Shown: positions 34,501-45,992 of the stretch, one piece after another | Layout of the letters: each line of letters begins with the position of its first letter | How positions within the stretch are numbered: position 1 is the stretch's first letter | Source: Pyrenula massariospora | Lineage: Eukaryota; Ascomycota; Eurotiomycetes; Pyrenulales; Pyrenulaceae | NCBI GenBank assembly: GCA_021030905.1 | Contig: JAGFMI010000018.1 | Coordinates: forward strand, 496,001-560,000 | Length of the DNA stretch: 64,000 bases | Reading direction: 5' to 3' | Program-made: the position numbers and the translations under genes | The notes under the pieces: generated by a model | What the model saw: only the letters and a program-made list of their open reading frames with translations | Told to the model about the DNA's origin: nothing | The model's database searches: none

Positions 34501-36975
34501 GCAGTCTTACACGCAGCTTGAGACTCTTGGCTGGGGCGAGAGCATCTACTCTGGACCCATGTAGGAGCGCAGCGGAAATCACGCATAAATGACTGACCAA
34601 TGCTGTTCAGCAATCGATAGCTCCTGGAATATCCTTGCGAAGCTTGAGAGGGGCTAAGAAGGTATCAAAATAGGGATCACATGAAATGGATGCCTTCGAG
34701 TCACACTCTGCGTCATGACTCGAGGGTCACAAACGAACGTTGTCCTCGCAACCATACAACAATCGGGCTGGGCGACACATGTTCCTAAGCCCTGCCATTT
34801 AGAGCTGTTAACACTGATAACTTTTTGTACGATAGAGATATCGAAATATCTAGGAGTGTCACGAGATACCTATTCAGTTCACCGCTCAGGGACGAAAAGC
34901 AAAACGGACAAATGTTTTGCTATTTGAACGACGTAAAATTTCATGGTACCAATCGTTGTACCTTTATCGGTTTACCTTCGGGCATTTGTCGGTTATTCTT
35001 CGGTCAAATACTGCCTCGCTTTCACACCTCGATAATTCCAAACATAACCTTCAGCGCCAGTGACCATAAAGCCGTCCTGATAGGATAACTTGAGAGTTGA
35101 CGTGATCCTCACGCATTGTCAAGTAATTGGCCAAAGAAACGGCTTCCGAGCAGCATTTTCTCCTAACTCTGGACCTGACGCCTGCATGGCGGGTCAAAGG
35201 TTGGATACGCGTTAAAGATAGAAGGCTCGATTAGCCTAGCTACTCTGCAGTATTCGTTGATGCAATCAGAATTTCTGCCTATCATCATCATTGATCCTCG
35301 TCCCTCACCAAGGTCGTTGTGGTGGTGACCTTGACACTACGATGGTTGCTTGTGCAACACTACGAGATTCGCCCTAAGAGGCCCTGGCCTTGCGCCCTCG
35401 TATCTTCAGTCCCAGGATTTGGCCTCATAGGTGTATGCACCTAATCAAGTCTGCGGCGACGGATCCCAGACTCAGCCAATACAATTTCCTTATCGATTGC
35501 TTCCGCGCATGTACAGAAGCGGCGTTTCATTGCTGATCGCCCTAACCTTAGAAAGGCTTGAAGTGTCGTTCATGCAGCCGGCCAAACGTATCTCATATGC
35601 GCACTACTCCCCACCGGAGAGCCGCGCCCGCGGTGATCTTTACGACTGAATTCTAAGTCATGCCTGATACGAATCAAGACCGACAGGGGGCCATAGTTTG
35701 GGGCCGAAAAGACGATGAGGTGATGCGAGAAACTTTAGTCAGCCAGCTCTCCTTATCGCAATACAAGAAGCAGCCCCTGTGCTAAAGCTGTCGGCAGTCT
35801 TGCTGCAGTCGCTTGTGATACCCCATCTCTGACAAGTAAAATCTATGGGTTTCTTATCACCACACGTTTTCAATTCAGAGGCGATTGACGCAATGTCGGC
35901 GGGTGCCCACCACAAGCGAGGCGATACCCTACCTAAACGAGCTGGGTAAGGTTTACGTTTGTGGAAGCTATTTTTCAAAACAAAATCCTTTCCTTCAGTG
36001 AAACACCTCGTCTAGTATGGAGAAAGCGTGCCATTTTCAAGTCTATACGTTGTATGTCTTTTGCCCTAGGGCTGCGCTCTTCGAATACAGAGTTCGTGGC
36101 TAAAGCTCGTCTGATCTCTTCAGCTGCCTGTCGGCGGAGCTGTTCTTCCCGCCTGATGGCCGCAAATGTCGGGCACCAGGCTAAAGATCACAGGGACCGA
36201 TTCACCCCGGTGTCACCCAATGACAGATCAGATTATGCTAGGCAGATTTGGGGTCCTATATTAGACTCAAACGGTAAATCGAAACTCCTTCTACAGCCAT
36301 GTGAAAGAAAGAAGTCTTTGCCGCTCCTTACCTATTACGTGACGGTACGGCTTTGCGACATTCACACATTGAGCTCTGTCTGATCCTTCATGGATCTTGC
36401 ATACTACACGTCGTGGCTCGTCGCCGGCACACAACAAAAGCATCGCTAATAACGATGAGTACGACCCTGCCTCCAGGCATAGATCCTGGGTCAAGGTCTT
36501 CCCAAAAGGAACCTGAGATCTTAATGGACCGATTCATCAGCCCTTCGCAGGGGCATGTAAGCGTCATCGCAAGCAACATATGTGTTACTTGAGCCTTACA
36601 GTTTACGATTATTGCCGATCAGCTATGCCGTCTTGCAAAGGCTCGTTCGTGGCCTGTCTGGACATTTTAAACTTTACTTACATTCTCAAGATCAAGTAGG
36701 GCTTTGAAATGCCACCATTCACTCTCAAGACTTAATCTTTGTGCGCTGAGGATACGAAGTCATCCCTGTATTCCTTGGCGCGCTCAGCTTCAGCAAAAAG
36801 GCTGCGAGATCGACCGAAAGCAACTTATCTCATGCCGAAATACCTCAGACACTGTATTCCTCTCTAGAATATGCAGGTCGTTACAGAGCGGGAGACACCA
36901 CACGATGGCGCTGCAAAAGTCGGACACTCCTATGACGAAATTGCGCATCCAGGCTCTGTCGTACCAAAGCTGAGC
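34501..36975. other. Gene-poor, decayed region
   Basis: 2.5 kb with no complete gene. A 60-codon minus-strand stretch at about 36010-36190 (containing AAIRREEQLRRQAAEEIRRA and AKDIQRIDLKMARFL) looks like a helical protein fragment, with a stop codon on each side. The rest holds only short frames. Confidence 0.35.
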
Positions 36976-37378
36976 ATGATAGAGCCAACAGCAATTACTA
37001 GACTTGCTCTCAAGTTTTCCCAAGATGTAGGGTCTCCTCTGTCCTTCTGAGATATGCTATTAGAGCGCCGTTCAGCTGTGACAGACATTTCGCCAGAGCG
37101 ATTTAACCTGACGCACACTATAAGCCAGGTGAGAAATCTGAAGGCTTCCTAAATGTGCGTCGTGGCAACTTCATTCCAGAGAATATTGCAGGCCTCGACG
37201 CTCGGTTCTTCTCAACATCTCCCAGTGAGGCTGAGTGCATGGACCCCCAACAGAAGCTCCTTCTTGAAATCACATTTTACTCTTTTGGAAAATGCCTGCT
37301 TCTCTTTAGAAGAGGCGAGTGCCACGGGATCCCGGACATCGGTATATGAGGGATTTTCCTGCTCCTACTCCTCTTTCA
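36976..37378 (+). pseudogene. Remnant of a polyketide synthase ketosynthase domain
   Basis: Plus-strand fragments in successive frames match the start of a fungal reducing PKS KS domain: PTAITRLALKFSQDVGSP, then a TGA at 37048 where the family has Trp, then DMLLERRSAVTDISPERFN. After a frame change come the phrases VRRGNFIPENIAGLDARFFS and SPSEAECMDPQQKLLLE, and after another, SLEEASATGSRTSVY. The order and spacing follow the family. The active-site cysteine region is absent, because the homology stops in AT-rich DNA at about 37378. One stop and at least two frameshifts make it dead, with no KS active site, AT domain or other PKS domain left. Confidence 0.85.
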
Positions 37379-37789
37379 ATGTATTTAATAATAATTTCTT
37401 ATTTTATAGATTTTAAGTTGTCATCTTTTGTATGAATCTAAATACTTTTCTATATATGTATATATGTAACTAAGCTCTTCTGCCTGGCAGAAACCACCAG
37501 CCTAATCACCGGGTTAGGCTCCTGAAACCTTGTTGTGCACATATTGTATCTGCATAGAAACCCGCACGATGCATAGACAGCGACCCTGACCGACGTCTAG
37601 GTTTCCCGATTTATTTCCAGATCAACGTCGGAGCTACCTCCAAAGTCATCTGAAGCTGGAAAAAGGGCCGGTACTGCAAGTGCATACTGCAATAAGCCCC
37701 CGTATCGGAAGGGAATAAGCTGGAACGACTAGTATGTAGAGGCTGAAGAGCCTAGACAGTAATCGAGCGTCGGGAATGTCGAGATAGGT
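37379..37789. other. AT-rich spacer
   Basis: About 410 bp, strongly AT-rich at 37380-37480 (runs such as atatatgtatatatg). No gene is present. It lies between the PKS remnant and the 3' end of the DUF3431 gene. Confidence 0.4.
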
Positions 37790-39094
37790 TCAAAACCCAT
37801 CACCTTCTTTCCAATACCTGCCTGCTTCAATAGCTCTATTCCTTGGGTCGTTACCTCTCTGAATCGCCTCGTCGACGGCAGTGTCCATCATCTTCTGCAG
37901 GGCATCTATTTCCGCCCGTATCTGCGTGTCCCTGTCCAATTCGGGAATGACGATATCAGCCGCTTCGTCAATTCTCCCATTCGTGGTTGCATGCATAACC
38001 TTCAATGCTTTTTCTTTCCAGTCCTCCAATTCCTCTTCGAGTTCTTCTTTCCGGTTCCTTTTCTCAAACCATTTCTCGAACTCGGCTTCACCACCGAAAC
38101 AGAGCCCATAAGCGTCACAGTAGCAAATGTGCTGAACAGGGCACCAAGAGCTGTTCCCGGTGAAAGCAAAATGCCATAGATACTCCCAGGCTCGCCCAGA
38201 TAGATAATCGTTCACTTTGGTTTTCAGCAGCCAGTCTCGGTAAAAGACAAATTTGGAACGTGGTATAGAATGGACGCGTTCTTTTGACACGGCGAATTGC
38301 CCACAACATGGGCCAGCTAGGACGGTGGGGATTGGCGACTCGGGGAATATTTCACTCCATGACTCTGCCAGGATGATCTCCTCCGGTTTATTAACATTCT
38401 CGTCGATATTGCCGGGGTGGATCCAGTCTGGGCATCCTGGAATCCACTGACAGCGCATGTTCATGAATCCCTCTCGGGCTACACGTTCACTGCTCAATCG
38501 CTGGACCATTTCCACGGCGTCATGATTCATCATGTCGTTGTTATGCCATGCCCAGCGGTGGGCGTGCATGAACATCATTATATCTGGAATATCTTCGTAA
38601 TGGTCAATCAGATAGCTTAGGTATATCATGACTTCATGGCCCTTGTTCTTTGGAGGGTGTAGAGGGGCAGAAGAGTCATCGGCAACGTAAATCGCCTTCT
38701 CAATGTCTGGCAATAATTCATCGAGCCAATTAGTGTCCTCCTCTTTGGTCTTAGCTATCACCAGGACCCGCGAATAATTTGACCCCGGCGGCTTTGGCGC
38801 GCCGGTCGTGAAGATTGGATGAGGGTTGCCTTGTTCGACATTTGGGTTCACTGTCTCTTCTGTCGATAATTCTTGGCCGGTACCAGTCAACGGCACAACC
38901 TCTTGACCTTCATCACCATATTCGCCGAGGCCGACTACTTGAGGAAGCTCTTTCCACGCAGTCTTTGTTTTGGGAACCTGGAGATAAAGTATGATAACAA
39001 CAAAGCCTGCCAGGAAGAGGACGAGGTTGGATCGTCGATGTCCGAGCATGGCAGCAAGTCTGAGGGTCGCAGAAGGTTGTAGTCGGGCTGCCAC
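37790..39094 (-). CDS. DUF3431 family type II membrane protein
   Basis: A single frame of 434 residues. A short basic N-terminus is followed by one membrane anchor (NLVLFLAGFVVIILYL, about 23-38), as in type II Golgi/ER proteins. The DUF3431 domain follows: RVLVIAKTKEEDTNWLDELL, YVADD, NKGHEVMIYLSYLIDHYEDI, the MFMHAHRWAWHNND motif, and VLAGPCCGQFAVSKERV. The last 80 residues are charged and helical. The MFxHxHRxxWHN segment resembles glycosyltransferase-like proteins, but no reaction has been assigned to the family to my knowledge. The Golgi location is inferred from topology. Confidence 0.92.
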   Translation of the reverse strand: MAARLQPSATLRLAAMLGHRRSNLVLFLAGFVVIILYLQVPKTKTAWKELPQVVGLGEYGDEGQEVVPLTGTGQELSTEETVNPNVEQGNPHPIFTTGAPKPPGSNYSRVLVIAKTKEEDTNWLDELLPDIEKAIYVADDSSAPLHPPKNKGHEVMIYLSYLIDHYEDIPDIMMFMHAHRWAWHNNDMMNHDAVEMVQRLSSERVAREGFMNMRCQWIPGCPDWIHPGNIDENVNKPEEIILAESWSEIFPESPIPTVLAGPCCGQFAVSKERVHSIPRSKFVFYRDWLLKTKVNDYLSGRAWEYLWHFAFTGNSSWCPVQHICYCDAYGLCFGGEAEFEKWFEKRNRKEELEEELEDWKEKALKVMHATTNGRIDEAADIVIPELDRDTQIRAEIDALQKMMDTAVDEAIQRGNDPRNRAIEAGRYWKEGDGF

Positions 39095-40081
39095 TCATGA
39101 TGCCGCTAGCGGCTTGATGCTCTTTGTGGAGGCGAAATGATCCTTCTCATGAGTCGGATTGACTAAGATTTGCAACCCTCCTGAGGGCTCATGCTGAATG
39201 TTTGCATCGACCTCCCATCAAGAGCTTCGCTGGTCGCTTCTGAACCGTTAAAAGTTGATACAATACGTCAGAAGGTAGAAGGCGCAAGATGAGTTGTAGA
39301 AGTGATCTGAAGAAGCTGAACAACGCTCTAAATGATTTCCAGAAACCACACGCACTTTACTGCTGTAGATTCAAGGGTGAGAGGCGCAGCTGATGCGAGG
39401 ATCACGGAGAGCGCGCTAGTTTCGTGGACCGAATTTTGTTGCTGGGCTGACGACGGATTTGCAAGGATGATGCTTCCGGTAGTCAGGGGCGGTGCCGCTA
39501 AGCTTTTCCCCTACCGCCGCCATCCGGAGACCGGCAACGTCTCGACGTCAAGCTCTCACTCAAAGCCGGATGGGCATCGAAATCCTCAATCCAGCGTTAG
39601 ATGGTGGTTTTGCCAGGACATCAAAGGACGTCCTCTGCGTTGATCGATGATTTCAAGTTGCATTTCTGTTTGATAAGATTGCTAGCATCGCTCTGGTTTG
39701 CTTAACAACCTTCGACACCGCTTAGTAGCGCACGGTCGACCAACCCCTGCTTGTAGTCTACCTTCTAGATCTTGCCGGCAGAGCCATTTCCATCACAATC
39801 GTATATTACGACGAATGTTTGAGCTGGACAAGATTATTCAACTGTCTGGAATTACTGTTTCCTTAGAAGGCCCAAGATCGAGGACCGTCTATATCTTAGC
39901 TGGTTTTATCCACGATCTTATTTTTAGTGGTCGATATGACAAGGAACTTTAGTAGTGTATCGATAAGCGGTGCATATGAGATTCTCTTCAACGCCACAAA
40001 CGATTGAAATCCCAAACGCTACATGTTCTTACAAAGTCCCAATCGCTTCCCTTACTAAAATACGTCATCAAGGCACCTATA
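39095..40081. other. Intergenic region DUF3431 gene to beta-propeller gene
   Basis: About 990 bp. It contains the promoter of the DUF3431 gene and the 3' flank of the next gene. No protein-like frame. Confidence 0.4.
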
Positions 40082-41326
40082 TCAGAAAACGGCCATGCCC
40101 TGCGCGTTTTTGTCGGCGCCGCTGACAGCAAAATTTTGAACCTCTCTGGCGGATCCACGACCTCCGGCAATATCAAAGACAGCTACCGAAGCAGGCGTCG
40201 TCCCATTTCCTGGGCTTAAGGCATAGACCTTCGCACCAGATGAGACTAGATCAATCATCCCAGGGTTGCCATTAGACGGGAAAACCTCCTTGACGATAGC
40301 GCCAGTCGCAAGGTCGGCTTCTACCAGGCTGTTGACACCCACGTCGGTCACAAACCCAGTCCCAGTGAGAGGCGATATCGTCGCCCAGCAGGTCGCAGAC
40401 TGGCCAGAAACAGCTGTCTTCACAACCGGCTGCACTAGGTTGTTCAAATCAAGAATAGTGTAACCAAAGGAGGCGTCTGTGGCGAGCAACTTGGATGTGC
40501 CCGGGATCTGTTTGGCACCGAAGAGGACCGAGGTCCCGTTTGGAGATACCTGCAATCCATATGAAGATACGAGCCCTCGAGAGACTGCAAATTTGGAGAC
40601 AAAGCCGGTGTTGTTGACTGTTGGATCGCCCTTGATAGTTGTGACAAGGGTCGACTCATCCTCGGTAAAGAAAGTATGGGCCACCCCATTTAGAGGGCCT
40701 GTTGGAGGATCTGTCTGTCCAAGGGGAAACGGTCGGATCGCATCAAAAGCTTGGAAGCCAGAGCATCTATCGTACTTGGCACAGGAAACTCCTGCAGTGC
40801 TGCCGGTGTGGGCCACGCAGGCGGTCTGTGATTTCTCGGCCACGGCCATACTTACGGGGAATTTCCCGTTGGTCTTCATTGGCGAACCGACTTGCGTAAG
40901 TTGTGCTGGATTTTGTTCATCGATTTGGAACATCGAAGCAGTGTCAGAGCCTGCGTTGACGGTGAAGAGTAGCTAACAAGATCATCAGCCATACGAAGCC
41001 TGATATGGAAACTTTGGTCAACATACATTCCCAGCCACAACGACCGAGCCCTGGCTTGCAAGAGCATCCGGAGCATCGGGCTGACCCGTCATACTGTTGA
41101 TGAGGTTTGCACCGGCACCGCCCGTGTTAGTCATTTTACCGTCCATCAAGGTACCGTTTCTGGCAACGGGTAGCGCGATAATCGCGTTGTTCTCCTGGTT
41201 TGACTGGAAATATATCGCTCGGGCGCTACGCATAGCGGCAGGTTGATGAGAAGGAAGAGCATTGGCGCATCTAGACGCATAAATTAGGGCTATAAAAACG
41301 GAGCACAAAGGCAAATGGAGCGCCAT
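40082..41326 (-). CDS. Secreted beta-propeller protein, 3-carboxymuconate cyclase-like
   Basis: Two exons: 41326-41027 and 40972-40082, giving 396 residues. The 54-bp intron has donor GTATGT and acceptor TTAG. A signal peptide is evident (MALHLPLCSVFIALIYASRC, cleavage probably after ANA at about residue 23). The rest is made of propeller-like strands: AIYFQSNQENNAIIALPV, GSVVVAGN joined to LLFTVNAGSDT across the intron, VSPNGTSVLF, and GFVTDVGVNSLVEADLATG. This is the seven-bladed lactonase / 3-carboxy-cis,cis-muconate cyclase-like fold. Fungal members are often abundant extracellular proteins or allergens without proven enzyme activity. It has several N-x-S/T sites. Confidence 0.85.
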
Positions 41327-42242
41327 CTTGAAATTTTAATTCTGGAAATTGGAAAATTGTGACAATGAATGTGGGCTCTACCAAGCGACTGGAACAGGAC
41401 TTGAACGAAAAGACTGTCGAAAGGAAAGGCAACATTCTGCATATGTTAAGAGATTAGATGCTCTTTTATAATCAAATAATTGATACGCCTGCTGAGCAGA
41501 TGTCGGACTCTTGCGACAGTAAACGGTAGACGAGACACATGATCCATAATCAATATCGATGTCAAACATTGCGGCAGTCAGCCCGAGGAGCTATGAGGCT
41601 TCCAGATTGACTATCTACACTAACAATTTCCTCTTCAAATGAGAAGCCACACAAATGAGCGTGATCGTGCTACGCTGGTAGAAATGATCAACCCAGGGAT
41701 AGATTTGCGCAAGACGGACCCGGTTTGACACTAGTTCCAAAGCGGAGATCTGTTGACCTAACCTGCCTTCTCGATTGGGGCGTGAGGTCTCATGCGAATA
41801 TCATCCAGGCAAGGCTCCGTAGGAAAAATGCCTCCAACGGTCATAAATATTCCAGCCGGCTTGGGTCGCACTGTATGTACGCTCCGACGACCTTGAGACT
41901 GGGACCTCGTCTCAGAGGCCAAGTGGTTCGGGCTTCTGAGACGGGCTTGGGGATGAAGCTGATCGAAAGGCATTATCGCCTCACATGTGGCAAGGCTTTT
42001 AGGCACGTCCGCGCAACATGGTCTAAAATTGATTATTTTCACAGTGCAAGGCGTGGCGATCTCTAAATACAAAATATTTCGGGCAGTGGAGGTCTTGGCA
42101 GGGCCTATCGATAAGGAGCCAGAGTGGAGACCACGGCCTTTTGGACCTTGTCACTCACAACATTTTTCGCGCTGTCTGAGTGTTACGATTGCACCGAACG
42201 CTAACTGGTGACCGTCAATGTTTCTATACCTTGTTATGCGAC
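41327..42242. other. Divergent intergenic region, beta-propeller gene and RPF2
   Basis: About 915 bp containing both promoters. The two overlapping frames of about 110 codons at 41725-42072 are shadows without protein character. Confidence 0.4.
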
Positions 42243-43289
42243 ATGCTCAGAGAGATGTAAGACATGTTTAATTGGTCCTGGTATAATTGGTACTGACTGG
42301 TTTTAAGAAAACCACGAAATGCGCGCACTGCCCGCATCCTTAAAGCTCGTGAACCTCAGCTAATTGAAGAACGCAAAAAGACGCTCCTGCTTCATGGCTC
42401 AAAGTGCCATTTACCTCTCCACGCAGTTCTTAGAACGTTCCACAAATCGACAAAGCCTCACTCAATACTTCTGAATAAGAAGAATGAAAACATACATCCC
42501 TTTGAAAATGCAGAGTCCTTGGAATTTCTAGCCTCAAAAAATGAGTGTGGGTTGGTCGTATGGGGAAGCTCGAGCAAGAAGAGACCAAATTCCGTAAGCC
42601 TCGTGCGCATGTTCGATGGCAAGGTACTAGAAATGGCGGAATTACTTCTGTTGCCAACTGCGCAAGATTCCGCCCAGGAAACCCTACAAATGGGTGTAGA
42701 CCTCAAACCCCTGATACTCTTTGCTGGGACTGTTTGGGATGACGAATCTGCTTCAGAACAGGCTGCAACGTTCACGATGCTCAAAAGCATATTTCTTGAT
42801 ATCTTTTGCGGAGAAGAAATCAAGAAGGTGGACGTGCAAGGCCTACAGTACCTGCTTATGATAGCTGCTGAAGATCCTCAAGATGGACAAAAGCCGATCA
42901 TCTACTTACGGTGGTACAAACTCAGGACCGAACGAAGCGGCCAAAAGTTGCCTAGAGTCGAATTAGAAGTGGCAGGTCCGAAGTTAGACTTCGCATTAGG
43001 TAGGATCAGGCTGGCAGACAGCGGGATGATGAAAGAGGCCATGAAGAAAGGTGCAAGACCGAACGAAGAGATAAAGTCTAAGCAGAAAAACATCAGCATG
43101 GATGTCATTGGAGACAAAGTAGGGAGGGTTCATCTTGGTCGTCAGGACCTGAGTGGTCTGCAGACAAGGAAAATGAAGGGTCTGAAGAGAGGAGGCGCAG
43201 CCCAAATCGACGGTGGTGGAGAGCTCGACGAAATATCGGATTCAGATATCACCCAGGAAGAGATATCAAAGAAGGTCCGCTTGCGCTGA
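42243..43289 (+). CDS. RPF2: Ribosome production factor 2 (Brix domain)
   Basis: Two exons: 42243-42256 and 42308-43289, giving 331 residues. The 51-bp intron has donor GTAAGA and branch TACTGAC. The first exon is only 14 nt, and joining it yields the conserved start MLREIKPRNARTARILKARE. The Brix domain covers about residues 25-250: NIHPFENAESLEF, SKKRPNSVSLVRMFDGKVLE, LILFAGTVWD, and YLRWYKLRTERSGQKLPRVE. The C-terminus is basic and Gln/Glu-rich. With RRS1, RPF2 brings the 5S RNP (5S rRNA, L5, L11) into pre-60S particles in the nucleolus. The length agrees with fungal homologues. Confidence 0.95.
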
Positions 43290-44060
43290 CCTTTAGAGTC
43301 ATGATTAAATGGCCAAATGTGAAGCTTGTCGCATTCAATATGCTCTACGCCAAAGCAAACTAAGACTCTTTGAGATCGAGGATCTGACTTGCAAAGACAA
43401 AAAGAGCATGGATGCTGACAACCACGACTTGGTTGATTGGGGAGAGGTTTGAAGACGCTCTCTGCGTTCTACACCTGACCCCTCAACCCCCTGAAAGTCC
43501 TGTTTGACCACACAAATCCAACTTCGACTGTATGCTCGATCTATACAGTTATGGACGAGTTCAAAGTTCGTCTAAGGATGCAGGGCCAGCTTCCAAAGCA
43601 GCGTTCTAGATTGGACATGGGAGCCATGGGCACCGGACCTCATCTGCTAAATGGTTGCTGAGAAGTAGAAACAGAAGCCGAAAGTATCTGAAGAATCGGC
43701 GTTGGGCTTAGTAGTCTAATCTAAGTTGTAGCCCTACCTTCCTTCGACTTTTGATCTTGCCTTGTTCCACTACTTGTCGTCATCTGCCTGTCCCTTCTCC
43801 GCATTGCCTGAGAGCCAGGCATACCGTCCTTTTTCGGAGTTTGTAGATGGATTAGGCATGTTAGATCACGGGTTTAGATCTGCTGGATGTAGTATTCTAT
43901 CAATTTGAGAATTTGAAGGTGCTCCTGGGACGAGAGATTGTCTTCGTCGTTTTACAGTTTCCCTAGAGAACCCGTATTCCCACATTTAACAGCTTATTAC
44001 ACCTCTACTGCAAATAGTCAGATATTTGTCTTTGAATATAGGCTTGCACTTCTCCAAGGT
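43290..44060. other. Intergenic region after RPF2
   Basis: About 770 bp. A short frame from the ATG at 43551 (MDEFKVRLRMQGQLPKQ...) is open for 37 codons and could be a 5' exon of the next candidate, but no convincing join was found. Confidence 0.3.
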
Positions 44061-44345
44061 ATGCCGTTGGCTGCGCAGAGACAAATTGCCTCAGATCCCG
44101 CATTGAATGAAAGAATAAGACGATTCTTCTATGAAGAGCGACGGATGGAGTTCGAAGGAATACTGACCTCTTCCATCTCACCATTTAGAATGCTTGGTCG
44201 ACTGATGCTCTTTAGCCGTGGAGCGCTAGCGGTGCCATATGCTGTTAAGATATCTCGACATTCGCTGGAACTGTCTTTTGGAAATGCCCTGCTTTTCATC
44301 AATCTTCTGCTACGGCCCTCGGCGGAAGAGAGCGGCAGTGATTGA
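44061..44345 (+). CDS. Unrecognised short ORF (94 residues or part of a longer gene)
   Basis: An open frame runs from about 43954 (after a ttttacag acceptor-like site) to the stop at 44345. The first ATG is at 44061. The product has helical, amphipathic character (AAQRQIASDPALNERIRRFF, EERRMEFEGI) and a possible membrane segment near the end. No family was recognised. It may be a 3' exon of a gene whose start I cannot place. Confidence 0.3.
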   Translation: MPLAAQRQIASDPALNERIRRFFYEERRMEFEGILTSSISPFRMLGRLMLFSRGALAVPYAVKISRHSLELSFGNALLFINLLLRPSAEESGSD

Positions 44346-44692
44346 TATATTTTTGGCCGCTGTTAGAGCATAGGGCATCTTCAGATGTGCGGAGCATCGC
44401 ATAGCAAGTTGTTTGTAAGAAGCGCATGTGAAGAAGAGTTTGAGATGCGCGTAGATCGCGTGACTGAGTTAGGTAGGCAAGTATACGCGGCATTCACATG
44501 CCGAGAATGCGGAGGTTGGAGGGCGTTTCCTGTACCTGTCACAACGAACTCTTTTGCCTGTAAATTTGATCGCAGTTTGCACCATTCAACCCTTAGACTT
44601 CATGTAGAACGAACATATCAAGCAAGGTCGAGCTCCTTCATTTCACACTCAATTTGAGTACTCCTAGAGCGTGCCCATACCCACACCTAGCC

Positions 44693-45640
44693 ATGGATGC
44701 TTGGAAGGTACCAGGCTTGATCTCCAATCTAAATTGTGGCCATTGACTAGGATTGCAGAACTCGATCAACCATGTCCTTCTAAATGAAGACTTAGCACCT
44801 CTACTCGCAATTGTTAAAAGCGCTCGGAATGGCGCTGTATACGGGACTAAAGTCAGATTTCCACATGCGCTGGTGTAAGGACAATTCTGACTTCAAGCCG
44901 AATTAAAGGCACTACGAGTTACTGACAGAGTGCTAGGATGGTCTTCCTCTTTCGATCTGGAACGTACGTAACACAATCGTCCTTTGGCGTTAGACGAAAA
45001 AGACTGAGGCGGCCAGATTTCGCGAAAAGATATGGCTGGTATTAAAAGCGACCCGGCAACACGCCCGCAATCTCGCCTCCTTCGCTGTTGTATACAAGTC
45101 ATCGATGTTAGTATTGAGATATCTTAATACCTCGGGCGTGGGAAAAGAAGGTCCATACGATACCTTCATAGCTGGTCTGTTAGGCGGATATACTGTCTTT
45201 GGGCGCGGAAGGCAAGGCAGTGTCAACCAACAGGTTTGCTTATTACATCCTCCCCTCAATCACTCAGACGTCTTGAGATTGACCTGTCAATCTCAGATCG
45301 TAATCTACGTCTTCGCACGAGTCATGCTTGCAATGGCGAAGCTCTCAATTCAGCCACCAAAAGACCCGTCACGAATCTCTTTATCAATACCTTTGTCCCC
45401 ATCCTTAAGAGCACGCGTACAAGAAAATTCGTGGGCTGCCTTTGCCAGTTTAAGTTGGGCATTTGTCATGTACATTTTCCGGTGGCACCCCGAGACTATT
45501 CAATCGAGTCTGCGGAGCAGTATGAAATACATGTAAGAGATGATGAGACTACTAGAGATTGATTTGCTGACTTTTCCTGCAGTTATGTGAGTTCGGACCA
45601 TTGGGATTCTTTTCGAAGTTTCCTCATATACAATAACTAA
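44693..45640 (+). CDS. PXMP4: Peroxisomal membrane protein 4 (PMP24), Tim17/22/23 family
   Basis: Six exons: 44693-44707, 44759-44874, 44937-44963, 45017-45233, 45297-45532 and 45583-45640, giving 222 residues, the usual PXMP4 length. All five introns (50-63 bp) keep the phase and most have ACTGAC-type branches. Landmarks are ARNGAVYGTKVRFPHALVM, the helix VMVFLFRSG built across two introns, REKIWLVLKATRQHARNLA, GPYDTFIAGLLGGYTVFG, GSVNQQIVIYVFARVMLA, and a C-terminal WAFVMYIFRWHPETIQSSL helix. PXMP4 is an integral peroxisomal membrane protein of unclear molecular function; in yeasts and moulds related proteins affect peroxisome content. Exon 3 has only 27 nt and exon 1 only 15, so simple ORF calling misses the gene start. 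Confidence 0.93.
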
Positions 45641-45992
45641 GGAGTTCGTCTGGATTGCGCATTGCATGGAGTTCAGCATCTATAAAAGGCCAATAGACGG
45701 TCATTGTCATCCATTAAACAGTGAGGCCATTCTTCTGTTTTTATGGGGCAGAAATTTGTGGCATTTGTGGATTATTGAGCGTGTCAGAATCATAAAGTGC
45801 CTCATCTACAGTCGTACAATCCCCTGAAGAGGAAATCAGGATTCGTCGTCATGTCGTATCCGCATGACAGTTTATTGGATGAAATTTGCTTTTTATTGCT
45901 TAGAGAAACGCTCAAAATGGGTATCATACAGCTAAAGCAGCTGCCGCCATGACACACAATATGGCATGTCTATTTCTGTGAACAGTAAAAGT
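45641..45992. other. Convergent intergenic region PXMP4 / TFIIIA
   Basis: About 350 bp between two 3' ends, with nothing protein-like. Confidence 0.4.

Noticed and set aside
41725-42072. Overlapping plus and minus frames of about 110 codons before RPF2
   Set aside because: They shadow each other, have no protein-like pattern, and fall in the divergent promoter region.
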